A DNA stretch of 64,000 nucleotides from Planctomycetota bacterium. Its GTDB lineage: Bacteria; Planctomycetota; Phycisphaerae; WQYP01. This document shows, piece by piece, positions 46,801 to 54,533 of the stretch (positions within the stretch are counted from its first letter, which is position 1; every line of letters begins with the position of its first letter). The notes below the pieces were generated by a model. The model was not told the origin of the DNA, made no database searches, and saw nothing but the letters and a program-made list of their open reading frames with translations. The position numbers and the translations under genes are program-made. The stretch spans positions 1 to 64,000 of the forward strand of contig JAKBMM010000003.1 in the NCBI GenBank assembly GCA_021831565.1, written 5' to 3'.

Positions 46801-47429
46801 CTTATGAATGGATCGGCCTGTACAAACAGATTCAAGAAGCCAACGCCCGCCTCAAACTCGCCGTGCCTCTGGTGTTGCTGAGCATCTTTATCCTCCTGTT
46901 CGTATCCACCGGAAGCGTCGGCCGCGTGTTGGGCGTGCTGTTGTCCGTACCCTTTGGTCTGGTGGGCGCGATATGGGCCCTGTATTTTCTGCATTACCAG
47001 TTATCGGTGGCGGTGTGGGTGGGTATCATCGCCCTATCCGGATTATGCGCGGAAATGGGCCTGGTGCTGCTGCTGTACCTGGACGTAAGCTTCCAGCAGG
47101 CCAAACGCGAAGGCCGCCTCCGCAATAAACGGGAGTTGTTCGACGCCGTTTATAATGGCGCGGTGCGCCGCATCCGCCCGCAGACCATGACCGTCTGCGC
47201 CGCCCTGATCGGTCTGACGCCGCTGCTGTGGGTTAAAGGGGCCGGAAGCACGGTGATGCGCCGCTTGGCCGCGCCCATGATCGGCGGTTTGGCCACGGCG
47301 TTTGTGCTCGAATTGCTCGTTCTTCCGGCGTTGTATTTTATTGTGATGCACTGGCGTCTGCGTCAGCAGTTTCAAACGCAGGCCACTCCCGCCAGCGTCG
47401 TGCCGCCCGGCGAAGGAGGCGCCGTATGA
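43788..47429 (+). CDS. cusA: Heavy-metal RND efflux pump (CusA/CzcA family), enlarged
   Basis: A 1213-residue inner-membrane pump. N-terminal IIEFSVHNRLLVVLLFLM, KLDAVPDLSDVQVLVLTNYPG, the GIAIAIGVVVDSAIVMIENAH segment with its proton-relay acidic residue, and YWTMPIANRVNMANTG near the copper-binding methionines favour the CusA branch. It is about 165 residues longer than E. coli CusA. Extra stretches occur after QYILYPGWYC (about 55 residues), after YFIRPRLFPEKW (about 60, two extra membrane-like segments) and near WPQWLQWPFRRTFWPG (about 35). It works with the adaptor and outer-membrane channel genes on either side. Confidence 0.9.
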   Translation: MIRKIIEFSVHNRLLVVLLFLMAIAVAAWAAFHSKLDAVPDLSDVQVLVLTNYPGQTPGVVEKQVTYPLETQLIHVPDVTAVRGQSMFEYSLVTVVFKNGTNLYWARDQVLAYLDYAKTLLPAGVTPQLGPDATGAGWAYQYILYPGWYCRHHPQGIWRDPKTNQWYAHRNQAPARRRSKLVRVRAFDRPGKSPLSGQPLVASNINLGQLRSLQDWFVRYQLEAVPGVSEVAGLGGFVQEYQVVLNPNKLRAYHLSVGQVVRAIQQSNNDVGGAVVDRSELQYIVRSRGYLKNLRQLGQVPVGQARDGTPLLLHDVATLQIAGKQRLGILDWNGRGETVGGIVVVRYGADTYQVVQRVIKKIAAISASLPPGVLFKTGYDRDNLINRSIHTLSDTLLEEMIVVAAICLVFLLHGRSALVAIVVIPASMICSLAILYWLGISANIMSLSGIAIAIGVVVDSAIVMIENAHQHLNRQDALVAQGRPPRARADIMLAAAQEVGPSLFFSLLIITVSFLPIFTLPGESGKMFSPLALTKTFAMASAALLSITIVPVLMIYFIRPRLFPEKWPWWRQWPAALAIIILPALGLYYFVGRDGQLARYHWWICLSWAVLAALLVIPQKIIHEEHNPLSMFLQKSFHPVFHAVMRLRWLVILLAVLLCGSIFWPLGRLGTQFTPPLYEGDLEYMPTTYPGLSVGAAKYVLQQSDKIIKTFPEVKSVWGQIGRADTATDSAPLNMIDTIIRLKRRDQWPVAPVRRFYHSWPQWLQWPFRRTFWPGHAPISLHQVMHGWTGSRGKFHEGLNRALKIPGFAAYWTMPIANRVNMANTGSKTLLGIRVFGENLKVLGKVSNRIARALQGVRGTGSAIANQPLGGYYLDIHVSRLKAARYGLTQGAVQRIITLAIGGDPVSTMVLGLQRLPINVRYFRNLRGSVADLKELPIATPGGSFITLGMLANIHYSSGPPEIDSQDAMTVNYINITTTTGNTLGYVRRANVAIRGHVVLPAGYTYEWIGLYKQIQEANARLKLAVPLVLLSIFILLFVSTGSVGRVLGVLLSVPFGLVGAIWALYFLHYQLSVAVWVGIIALSGLCAEMGLVLLLYLDVSFQQAKREGRLRNKRELFDAVYNGAVRRIRPQTMTVCAALIGLTPLLWVKGAGSTVMRRLAAPMIGGLATAFVLELLVLPALYFIVMHWRLRQQFQTQATPASVVPPGEGGAV

Positions 47430-48847
47430 ATATCAATAGGTCGCGGCGAGTTTTGAATTTAAAAATATTTTCGGCGGCGCGGCGGCGCGTCGGCGGGGCG
47501 ATTCTGGCCAGTGCAATTCTGCTGGCTGGATGCACCGTTGTACCTAAAGGTGAGAACCGTTTGCGCCGCGCGGCCGCAATCGCCGGGAAGCTCTTTGAAA
47601 AGCCTTATGCCCGGCGCCATCTGCCGCCGCTGTCGGTCAACGCCACCTCCGCGCAATTGGTACGGTATGCGGTGCTGAATAATCCCGTTGTGGAGAAAGC
47701 CTATTGGAAATGGCGCTGGGAAATTGAAGAAATCCCCCAGGCCGGCACGCAGGCAACCACGCTGGTGCTTAACGCCGGCACAACGCTCCAGAATGGTCAG
47801 GCTTCGCTGGCCAATACTATTCTGGGTGCAAGCAACGCCAGCGACGACATACGCTGGCCGTCGAAACTTTCCGTGCAGGCGCGTGCCGCCCTCCAGGCGG
47901 CCCGCGCCGCCGGCTGGCGATACCGCGCGGAAATTTTTTCCGTGCGCCGCGCTGTGCTCACCGCCTGGTACGAATACGCCCTTACCGCCGTGACCTGGCG
48001 TTTGGAACGAGATATGAAGCATCTCCTTAAGGCCGAGGCCGCGTTGCTGCGGGCCGGAATCGGCGCCGGCGGCCGGCAACCGCGGCTGTGGCTGGCGGTG
48101 CAGGTTCGGATCGATCAACATCAAGCCGTGATTGTGGCGTTGCACCATCAGTTGGCGCTGGAGTTGACCGCTCTCAACGCCTTGCTGGGACGCGCCGCGA
48201 AGGCGCCGTTGAATCCGCCACGGGCGATTCCCCATCCGGACGCATCAGGACCGGCCATCAGCGATCGCCGGCTTTTAATCCTGGCGATGCAACGCAATCC
48301 CGAATTGCGCGGCCTTCGCCGGTTCGTATCCGCCGGCCGCCTGAGCATCCGCCGCGCCAAAATGCAATATATTCCCAATTTCGACCTGGGGCTTTCCACA
48401 TCACTTGATGGAGCGATGCAGAATTTCACCGGCGCCCTGCTGATCCCGGCGCTGCGCTACGAAGCCATCCACGCGTCCATCGCCCAGGCCAGGGATCGGC
48501 TGCGGGCCACCCGGGCGGCATTACGCGGCAAAAAGGATGACTTGGCTGCCCGACTGCTGATCGACATCATCGCCTTGCGAAGCGACCGTCGCCAACTGGC
48601 CCTGTTCGCCGAGAGCATTCTGCCGCGCTTGAAAGTCATTGCCGCCCTGGACCGTGCCGATTACCAGCAAGGCGCCACCGGTGTGCAAAACCAATTGGAA
48701 ACCGAACACATGATTCTGGGTGTCCGGGAAACCATCGCCGATCTGCAAGCCGACCAAGCAGAACGTATCGCCGACATCGACGCGGTGATCGCCGCCCCGC
48801 TGGAACCAGCGTCATCACTTAAGGGAGAACCTGCGCCTCGTTCTTGA
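47426..48847 (+). CDS. cusC: TolC-family outer-membrane efflux lipoprotein (CusC-like)
   Basis: A 473-residue protein overlapping the pump gene by four bases. The signal ends in lipobox ILLAGC, so it is probably lipid-anchored like CusC. Helical repeats of the outer-membrane factor family follow: AQLVRYAVLNNPVVEKAYWK, then LLILAMQRNPELRGLRRF and YIPNFDLGLSTSLDGAMQNF. It completes the tripartite efflux channel. Its last 29 bases overlap the convergent nucleotidyltransferase gene. Confidence 0.85.
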   Translation: MNINRSRRVLNLKIFSAARRRVGGAILASAILLAGCTVVPKGENRLRRAAAIAGKLFEKPYARRHLPPLSVNATSAQLVRYAVLNNPVVEKAYWKWRWEIEEIPQAGTQATTLVLNAGTTLQNGQASLANTILGASNASDDIRWPSKLSVQARAALQAARAAGWRYRAEIFSVRRAVLTAWYEYALTAVTWRLERDMKHLLKAEAALLRAGIGAGGRQPRLWLAVQVRIDQHQAVIVALHHQLALELTALNALLGRAAKAPLNPPRAIPHPDASGPAISDRRLLILAMQRNPELRGLRRFVSAGRLSIRRAKMQYIPNFDLGLSTSLDGAMQNFTGALLIPALRYEAIHASIAQARDRLRATRAALRGKKDDLAARLLIDIIALRSDRRQLALFAESILPRLKVIAALDRADYQQGATGVQNQLETEHMILGVRETIADLQADQAERIADIDAVIAAPLEPASSLKGEPAPRS

Positions 48848-49388
48848 GACGCATCCACAGGGCGTCGATCCCAAGTCTCCTGGCCCACTGTTCCAGGTAC
48901 TCCAGCTCCAAAACGCCGAACTGCACTTCGTATACTCGCAGGGCATCCGTGAACTGCTTCTCGCTGCCGCCGGACATTTGCGCCCATCGCAGTTTCATCA
49001 AGATAGTGTCTTCCGGCCGCGACACCTGTATTCGCATTCCCGCAATATCCCACGCCTGTCGGCGCGAGAAACGCGATTGGTCGAATGGCTCATCGGTCAG
49101 GAGCCAGAAATCGATTTTGTCGCCTTCTCGCAACTCGAGGAGATTGAACATCCCACGCTGGTCAATCGCCGTCATCATAGCCTCGGGATCAAGATGGAAG
49201 CTCGGTGAAGGAAAAGCCCGCGTCAAACACTCGACTGCCGCCGCCTGGATAGCCACAACCAGATCAATATCGTGTGTCGAACGGGGTTCCCCTTGTAAGC
49301 TTGAGGCAACTGATCCAGTGAGCATATAGGCAACACCGGATTTCTCCAGAACTTCAACAATCCGTTTCAGTAGCGCCTGTTGTGACAT
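48819..49388 (-). CDS. Nucleotidyltransferase-like protein, probable toxin partner
   Basis: A 189-residue protein with the nucleotidyltransferase pattern GSVASSLQGEPRSTHDIDLV (G-S followed by D-x-D). Then come KIDFWLLTDEPFDQSRFSRR and SRPEDTILMKLRWAQMSGGS, usual for AbiEii- or DUF6036-like proteins. It overlaps the small upstream gene by 22 bp on the same strand, an arrangement common in toxin-antitoxin loci. The chemistry would be nucleotide transfer onto an RNA or protein target; the target is unknown. Confidence 0.75.
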   Translation of the reverse strand: MSQQALLKRIVEVLEKSGVAYMLTGSVASSLQGEPRSTHDIDLVVAIQAAAVECLTRAFPSPSFHLDPEAMMTAIDQRGMFNLLELREGDKIDFWLLTDEPFDQSRFSRRQAWDIAGMRIQVSRPEDTILMKLRWAQMSGGSEKQFTDALRVYEVQFGVLELEYLEQWARRLGIDALWMRLKNEAQVLP

Positions 49389-49582
49389 TTTTCCAGTCGG
49401 TCAAGCATGATCTGATGAAAATCCGCCTCGCTTTGCCCGGGAAATCTCCGTCTAAGCCCTTGTACGAAAAGCGATTTGGTAAACTCTGATAACTCAAAGG
49501 CCTTCCGCAGCCTCGCCTCCGGCGACATCCGCCGCAGCGTCTCTATATACCGCCGGTGATTGGGATGAGGTTTAAGATTCAT
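49367..49582 (-). CDS. Small partner of the nucleotidyltransferase (Rv0078B-like antitoxin?)
   Basis: A 71-residue protein from ATG 49582 (MNLKPHPNHRRYIETLRRMS). The core RKAFELSEFTKSLFVQGLRRRFP and the end HNRRY are a recurrent pattern in short proteins encoded just before nucleotidyltransferase-like genes, some of which are labelled Rv0078B-related antitoxins. That label is from memory and not checked. No DNA-binding motif is evident. Confidence 0.65.
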   Translation of the reverse strand: MNLKPHPNHRRYIETLRRMSPEARLRKAFELSEFTKSLFVQGLRRRFPGQSEADFHQIMLDRLEKCHNRRY

Positions 49583-49897
49583 ACATTCATCCAACATACC
49601 CGGTTATGGCGGGCGCGCCAAGTCCGTTGGGACCCCGTTGGAGACCGAATATAATTCTTTTTATAATCGTTCACGGATAAATTTATATATCATATCCCCA
49701 GGGCCGGGTGGAAAAGAAAAATAAATTCAGCGGTAGGCAAGGGGCAGGCAGGTATCAGGTATCGGATGGTGCGCCAGGCTGGTACGAAACAAGCTGACGA
49801 GACCATACACAAAGCCGGCCAGGTTGTGGCGGGTGGGACACCGCGGCGGAATAATAAGGTGATCTTCGCCTATAATCCCGTGTCCATGGAGTTTCGC
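49583..49897. other. 315-bp intergenic region, AT-rich core
   Basis: Divergent promoters are expected here for the antitoxin gene (minus) and the FAD enzyme (plus). The centre (49645-49700) is AT-rich with several TATAAT-like stretches. It also holds a single end-like match to the inverted-repeat element at 49663-49678. No gene is seen. Confidence 0.4.
49663..49678. repeat. Single end-like match to the inverted-repeat element
   Basis: ATAATCGTTCACGGAT agrees with the left end GTAACCGTTCACGGGC at 12 of 16 positions. No matching right end was found at the expected distance, so it may be a solo remnant or chance. Confidence 0.25.
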
Positions 49898-51142
49898 ATG
49901 ATCGACGGCGTGGACGTGGCGATTGTCGGCGGCGGACCGGCGGGTTCCACCGTTGCCGCCTTGCTGGCCCAGGCGGGGTTGCAAGTCGCTTTGGCCGAGC
50001 AAAAGCCGTTTCCCCGCCAGAAAGTCTGCGGTGAGTTTATCTCCAATGGCGCCCGGCCGGTTTTGGAACGGCTGGGATTGCTGGCGGAATTTGATTCACT
50101 GGCCGGCCCTCCATTGCGGCGCGTGCGGGTGCTGACCCAGACCGGCCAGAGTATCGAAGCGCCCTTTCCATCCGATATTGCCGGGGCTTTTCCGCGGGCG
50201 ATTTCCCGCGATCTTTTTGATCAACTTCTGATTGCCCGCGCGCGGGAGTGGGGCGCCCACATTCTTCAACCCTGTCATGTCACTGCCATCGCCGGTTCCA
50301 CCGGCGCCGGGTTTCTTGTGCGAACCGGCGGCGGCGATATTCGCTCTCGTTGCGTGGTCGTTGCGCACGGTATGCCCGCAAGCCCCGCGGTGGCGGGTCG
50401 CCTTGCTCCCACCGGCGCGGACAACGGTTTTGTCTGCTTCAAGACTCATTTCACCGGCTGCAACCTGCCGAACGATCTGATCGCCATCGCCGGAGTTCGC
50501 GACCTTTACGCCGGCCTGGCGCCTACCAGCTCCGGTCCCGATAGCTATCGGGATCGTACGCATCCGCCGGCCGCAATTGATTGCCGGCGGTACAATCTCG
50601 CTTTTGTCGCGCGGCGGCGTCTTCTGGCGCATTACCCCGACGCCGATTCCCTGCTGGCCTATCTATTCCGGCGCAATGCACCGTTGCTTGGCATGATTCG
50701 CCACGCCCGGCGGATTGATCGCTGGCATGCTTGCGGGCCGCTGGTTCCGGGCGTGCGTCGCATTTTTTCCGACGGCTGTTTTTTCACCGGCAATGCCGCC
50801 GGCGAGGTTCACGCGCTCATTGGAGAAGGGATCACACTCGCCCTGCGCTCCGCCCGGCTGCTTTCCGATAAGCTTGTCCACGGCTTGCGGGCCGGGGAGG
50901 GGTTCGAGGATATTGGCCTCGCCTATGAAGCGGCCTGGCGGTGTGAATTTTACCGGCGTTGGCGCGCCGGCAATCTCTTTTCGGAGTTGCTGATGCGCCC
51001 GCTTCTGGGCGAAGTTGCCGCCGCTGTCTTGGAGGCCTTTCCTGAACTGATGACCCTCGCGGTGCATTATTCCGGTAAAACACCCGCGGCGCCTGACCGA
51101 TTCGGTGGAGTATCGAATTGCCGCACTCCCGGAAATGATTAA
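49898..51142 (+). CDS. FAD-dependent oxidoreductase, geranylgeranyl reductase-like
   Basis: About 414 residues from ATG 49898 (MIDGVDVAIVGGGPAGSTVA); GGAG lies 6 bases upstream, and the longer start is rejected. The Rossmann FAD motif GGGPAGS is at the start, then PRQKVCGEFISNGARPVLE and SRDLFDQLLIARAREWGA. The second FAD site is GCFFTGNAAGEVHALIGEGI. This fits the family of flavin reductases and halogenases around geranylgeranyl reductase. A loop of about 18 residues (SSGPDSYRDRTHPPAAID) coincides with the palindromic repeat at 50536 and looks inserted. Substrate unknown. Confidence 0.8.
   Translation: MIDGVDVAIVGGGPAGSTVAALLAQAGLQVALAEQKPFPRQKVCGEFISNGARPVLERLGLLAEFDSLAGPPLRRVRVLTQTGQSIEAPFPSDIAGAFPRAISRDLFDQLLIARAREWGAHILQPCHVTAIAGSTGAGFLVRTGGGDIRSRCVVVAHGMPASPAVAGRLAPTGADNGFVCFKTHFTGCNLPNDLIAIAGVRDLYAGLAPTSSGPDSYRDRTHPPAAIDCRRYNLAFVARRRLLAHYPDADSLLAYLFRRNAPLLGMIRHARRIDRWHACGPLVPGVRRIFSDGCFFTGNAAGEVHALIGEGITLALRSARLLSDKLVHGLRAGEGFEDIGLAYEAAWRCEFYRRWRAGNLFSELLMRPLLGEVAAAVLEAFPELMTLAVHYSGKTPAAPDRFGGVSNCRTPGND
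50536..50553. repeat. Palindrome TCCCGAT-AGCT-ATCGGGA, copy 4
   Basis: A perfect 18-base palindrome inside the FAD oxidoreductase gene, in frame, encoding part of the extra loop PDSYRDR. Confidence 0.65.
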
Positions 51143-51185
51143 GAACCTATGCTTTTGAGATAGTTTCCAACACCGGCTAAAATAA

Positions 51186-51201
51186 TACCGTTGCGACGGT
51201 A
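51186..51201 (+). promoter_or_regulatory. Short hairpin in the algH leader
   Basis: TACCGT-TGCG-ACGGTA forms a perfect 6-bp stem with a 4-base loop, just after an AT-rich AAAATAATA stretch and about 145 bases before the algH start. It could be a leader structure; no function is implied by sequence. Confidence 0.3.
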
Positions 51202-51345
51202 CGGGGCGCGCTGGACCGGCACCGCGGACGCAAAGCGCCGGCGTCCCGGCGTGGCGCGCCGGGGTTGGGCGTGGATCTGTTTTACCCCGGCGCCGCCCGG
51301 ATCGCGGCGCGCCGGCGGGCGGATGCGCCGATAGGAAAGGACCCT

Positions 51346-51900
51346 ATGGATGATTCTTTGGCCGGGCATCTATTGATCGCCACGCCCGCCTTGAACGATC
51401 CGAATTTTTTCCGGACGGTGGTTTTGCTTCTTCAACACGATGGCGAAGGGGCCATGGGCGTGGTGATCAACCGGCCCCTGTCGAAAACGATCGGCGAGGC
51501 GTGGAAGCAGATCAGTGCAAAGCCATACAAGAATCCATCGCCCTTATTCGACGGGGGGCCTTGTCCGAGCCCCCTGATTGTTCTGCACGTGCGGGAAAAT
51601 CAGGCCGACGGGCAAGCCCTGCCCGGACTATACTTCACTATGTCCAGCGTCGCGGTGACGGCCCTGGTGGAAAACGAAGCGACGCCGATAAAATTCTTCG
51701 TCGGAAACGCCGGTTGGTCGCCCGGCCAACTGGAAAAGGAAATCGACCAGGGGGCCTGGCTGATCGCGCCGGCGACGCCGGAACTGGTTTTTCGCAGCGA
51801 TGAGAGCCAATGGCTTGATTTAACCCGCGCCGTCGCCCGCGCCAGAACCGTGCCGGATCTGAATCCGAAAATCATTCCTCCCGACCCGAGCGTGAATTGA
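51346..51900 (+). CDS. algH: YqgE/AlgH family protein
   Basis: A 184-residue protein from ATG 51346; AGGAAAGG precedes it. Family landmarks are AGHLLIATPALNDPNFFRTV, VVLLLQHDGEGAMGVVINRP, LFDGGPCPSPLIVLH, FFVGNAGWSPGQLEKEIDQG and WLIAPATPELVF. The family is widespread in bacteria and its biochemical role is unresolved. murQ follows 13 bp later. Confidence 0.9.
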   Translation: MDDSLAGHLLIATPALNDPNFFRTVVLLLQHDGEGAMGVVINRPLSKTIGEAWKQISAKPYKNPSPLFDGGPCPSPLIVLHVRENQADGQALPGLYFTMSSVAVTALVENEATPIKFFVGNAGWSPGQLEKEIDQGAWLIAPATPELVFRSDESQWLDLTRAVARARTVPDLNPKIIPPDPSVN

Positions 51901-51913
51901 TACAGATGAAGAT

Positions 51914-52813
51914 ATGATAAACGATCGCGGCTATATTCAGACCGAACAGCAAAACCCCGATTCGCAGGGGTTGGATCGCCTGGCCATCGTGGACGCGGTG
52001 CGGCTGATGAACCGGGAAGACAAGAAGGCCGTGGAGGCCGTAGGCCGCCAGGCCGAGGCGATTGCCCAGGCGGTGCGAATGGCGGCGGATGCTTTCTCCG
52101 CCGGCGGCCGGCTGATTTACGTGGGCGCCGGCGCCAGCGGACGCCTTGGCGTTCTGGATGCGGCGGAATGCCCACCGACATTTTCAACCGATCCGGCCAT
52201 GGTGGTGGGCGTCATCGCGGGCGGCGCCGCGGCGTTGCAGCGCCCCGTGGAACATGCGGAGGACGATCCGGGCGCCGGCGCCGCGGCGATGCGGGAGCGG
52301 CACGTCGCCGCGGCGGATGTAGTGGTGGGCATTGCCGCGGGCGGCACCACGCCTTTTGTGCACGGAGCGGTGGATGAAGCCCGTCGCCTTGGGGCCAAGA
52401 CCATTTTCCTCACCTGCACCGCCCGGGAACACATTCGTGTCCCGGCGGAGTTGTTCATCTGCCTGCCCACCGGGCCGGAAGTGATCGCCGGCTCCACGCG
52501 GCTCAAGGCCGGCACCGCCACCAAGACGGTTCTCAACATCATCAGCACCCTGGCGATGGTGCAGATCGGCAAGGTGTATGGAAACGTGATGGTCGATCTG
52601 GATGCGAAAACAAGCGACAAGCTGGTGGATCGGGCGGCGCGAATCCTCATGCAACTGACCGGATTGGCGCGTGCGGAGGCGCTGTATCTGCTCACGCGGG
52701 CGGAGGGCAAGGTGAAGCGGGCGGTGGTCATGCACCGCCGCCGCTGCCGGCCGGAAGAAGCCGACGCACTGTTGGCCGGGGCCGGCGGCAGACTGCGGGA
52801 TATTATCGAATAA
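51914..52813 (+). CDS. murQ: N-acetylmuramic acid 6-phosphate etherase
   Basis: A 299-residue SIS-domain enzyme that cleaves the lactyl ether of MurNAc-6-phosphate in recycling of cell-wall sugars. Landmarks are AGGRLIYVGAGASGRLGVLD, AECPPTFSTDPAMVVGVIAGG, VVGIAAGGTTPFVHGAVDEA and ELFICLPTGPEVIAGSTRLK with AGTATKTVLNIIST. Length and motif order match MurQ. Its presence supports a peptidoglycan-containing envelope. No kinase or transporter partner is adjacent. Confidence 0.94.
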   Translation: MINDRGYIQTEQQNPDSQGLDRLAIVDAVRLMNREDKKAVEAVGRQAEAIAQAVRMAADAFSAGGRLIYVGAGASGRLGVLDAAECPPTFSTDPAMVVGVIAGGAAALQRPVEHAEDDPGAGAAAMRERHVAAADVVVGIAAGGTTPFVHGAVDEARRLGAKTIFLTCTAREHIRVPAELFICLPTGPEVIAGSTRLKAGTATKTVLNIISTLAMVQIGKVYGNVMVDLDAKTSDKLVDRAARILMQLTGLARAEALYLLTRAEGKVKRAVVMHRRRCRPEEADALLAGAGGRLRDIIE

Positions 52814-52856
52814 AGGCCGGGCGCGACGATCCTGTCTCGCCGGCCAGCGGGGTTGG

Positions 52857-53909
52857 TTACTCCCAGAAAAACAGCGAACCGCCATCGAAATAGTTGCAAT
52901 GCAAATTGGCCGGGCCTTTCCACTGCACCGAGCCGTCGTTGTAGAGAATGTTCGCGCCCCGCACGCCGTTTTGGCCGACATGGTTCGACAGGGGCACGAT
53001 TCCCGGCTCACCTATGTTATTGGGCTGGAATAACCAAGACTGCGGCGGGGGCTGTGAATTGCTCACCGTAACATCACTGCCCAGAATGGACTCCACGGCG
53101 CTGTGGCTGTTGGTGACCGAAGTGAACGGATGCGCCGGATCCAGAAGGGAGGTATTCGCCGAAATACCCGTCCAAGGGTTGGTTACGTTAATGGGGCTGG
53201 TGTTCGTAAGCCCGTGTTTGCCCGTCGGGTTCGAAAACGTGCCCTGGGAAAATCCGAACCAGTAGTTGTAGCCAAGGAAAATGGCCTGCAAAAATTCGTA
53301 GGGTTTTGTCAGGCTTTTCTGCCAGGGAGAAAGCGGCTGGCCCCATTCGGCGGGATCGTATAGTTTCTGCGGCGCAATCCACGACATGGGAAACGTGCGG
53401 GACTTTTGCCCGCTGCTGCCGTTCGCCTGCCAGGTATCCCCGTCGAGGGTAAACAGGCCGGCCTGCGGGCAAAAGAAAACTTGGGGATTCTTGATGATGC
53501 CGCTGGTATAGAGCAAACCATAACCAAAGGAGTAAGGCTGGTTGGCCATGTCCATGCCGGGGCCGGTGGAGTCGAGATTGCCGAACGGTTCGAGAGCCTC
53601 GTGTATATATCCTCCCCCACTATCCTGATTGTGCCACCCCGCCGGCATGGGATAGTTTTTGTATTCGCCGATGTAAACGAACACGCCCTGCCCCAGCGAC
53701 CGCAGATTCGAGGCGCAGACGATCTGCATGGCCAGGTTGCGCGCCTTGCCCAAAGCGGGCAGCAACAGCGAGAGCAAAACGGCGATGATCGAAATGACCA
53801 CCAGCATCTCCACCAGAGTGAAGCCGGATGGCGATTTACTGTTAGCCGCGGGCCTTGGCACACGCGTGGCCACAAAGTTCACGCGGCAAGGCATCGAATT
53901 TTTCGGCAT
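52857..53909 (-). CDS. Prepilin-like protein with N-terminal methylation motif
   Basis: A 350-residue protein. A leader of 28 residues ends in SG, then FTLVEMLVVISIIAVLLSLL and LPALGKARNLAMQIVCASNL, the type IV pilin-like start common in planctomycete DUF1559-style proteins. The body is Trp/Tyr/Asn-rich. Near the C-terminus GANILYNDGSVQWKG is the usual 'DG' motif of this group. Such proteins are numerous in planctomycetes and their roles are mostly unknown; surface or secreted pseudopilins are likely. It is the last gene of the minus-strand block. Confidence 0.85.
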   Translation of the reverse strand: MPKNSMPCRVNFVATRVPRPAANSKSPSGFTLVEMLVVISIIAVLLSLLLPALGKARNLAMQIVCASNLRSLGQGVFVYIGEYKNYPMPAGWHNQDSGGGYIHEALEPFGNLDSTGPGMDMANQPYSFGYGLLYTSGIIKNPQVFFCPQAGLFTLDGDTWQANGSSGQKSRTFPMSWIAPQKLYDPAEWGQPLSPWQKSLTKPYEFLQAIFLGYNYWFGFSQGTFSNPTGKHGLTNTSPINVTNPWTGISANTSLLDPAHPFTSVTNSHSAVESILGSDVTVSNSQPPPQSWLFQPNNIGEPGIVPLSNHVGQNGVRGANILYNDGSVQWKGPANLHCNYFDGGSLFFWE

Positions 53910-53977
53910 GATGCGAACTCCTTCGCACCGGCCAGCCGGCCGACAGGTTATTCTTCCGCCACCCCCTCATTCCATGC

Positions 53978-54478
53978 CTACTGGCGGGCAGGTTCGGTTG
54001 GCTGCTGGTCAGAAACCGTCGGCGGTTGGTCAGAATCAGGTCGGCGACGGCCCGGCGGCGCCAAGAACACAAGAGTCGCCGCGGCGGCAAGCAGGGCGTT
54101 GCGGCCCAAGCCAAGGGCCAAGCCGCGTTCAATCACCACCGGCTCATGGGCTTGTTTCCAGGCGGCGCCAAAACAGCCGCAGGGCTGCGGATAGTGCTGG
54201 GCCATGTCGTAGATGATCGCGCCGGAGAAAATGGCCAGCAGAAGCAATGCCGCGAATGCGGCGACGCCATTTCGCCAGCCATTAATTAACCAGACACCAA
54301 GGGCGATTTCAATACCGATCAGGCCATTGGCAAACCAGGGATGCGCGTATATGAGTTCGCCGAACATCGTCGCATGACCCGGCGGCAGCAGACTTTTGGT
54401 CAGCGCCGCGATGATGAACACCGCGCCGAGAGCAAATGTCATAACACGGGTTATTACGACTCGCCAGTTCTTGTGCAC
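53978..54478 (-). CDS. MauE/DoxX-like redox-associated membrane protein
   Basis: A 166-residue protein with four membrane segments: VMTFALGAVFIIAALTKSLL, FANGLIGIEIALGVWL, GVAAFAALLLLAIFSGAIIYDM and NALLAAAATLVFLA. Between the third and fourth lies a cysteine pair, QPCGCFGAAW, the hallmark of MauE-type proteins thought to help disulfide formation or redox maturation of periplasmic proteins. The tail is Pro/Gln-rich. Two genes upstream lies an exported peptide with eight cysteines, a plausible substrate (inference). Confidence 0.8.
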   Translation of the reverse strand: MHKNWRVVITRVMTFALGAVFIIAALTKSLLPPGHATMFGELIYAHPWFANGLIGIEIALGVWLINGWRNGVAAFAALLLLAIFSGAIIYDMAQHYPQPCGCFGAAWKQAHEPVVIERGLALGLGRNALLAAAATLVFLAPPGRRRPDSDQPPTVSDQQPTEPARQ

Positions 54479-54533
54479 CGGAATCGCTCCTCAAAAAAAG
54501 ACTATTTAGCTAATCATAAACACACCCTTGAGC

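Noticed and set aside
45756-46994. A 412-residue minus-strand ORF opposite the cusA-like gene
   Set aside because: Antisense shadow; the plus strand shows conserved pump motifs throughout.
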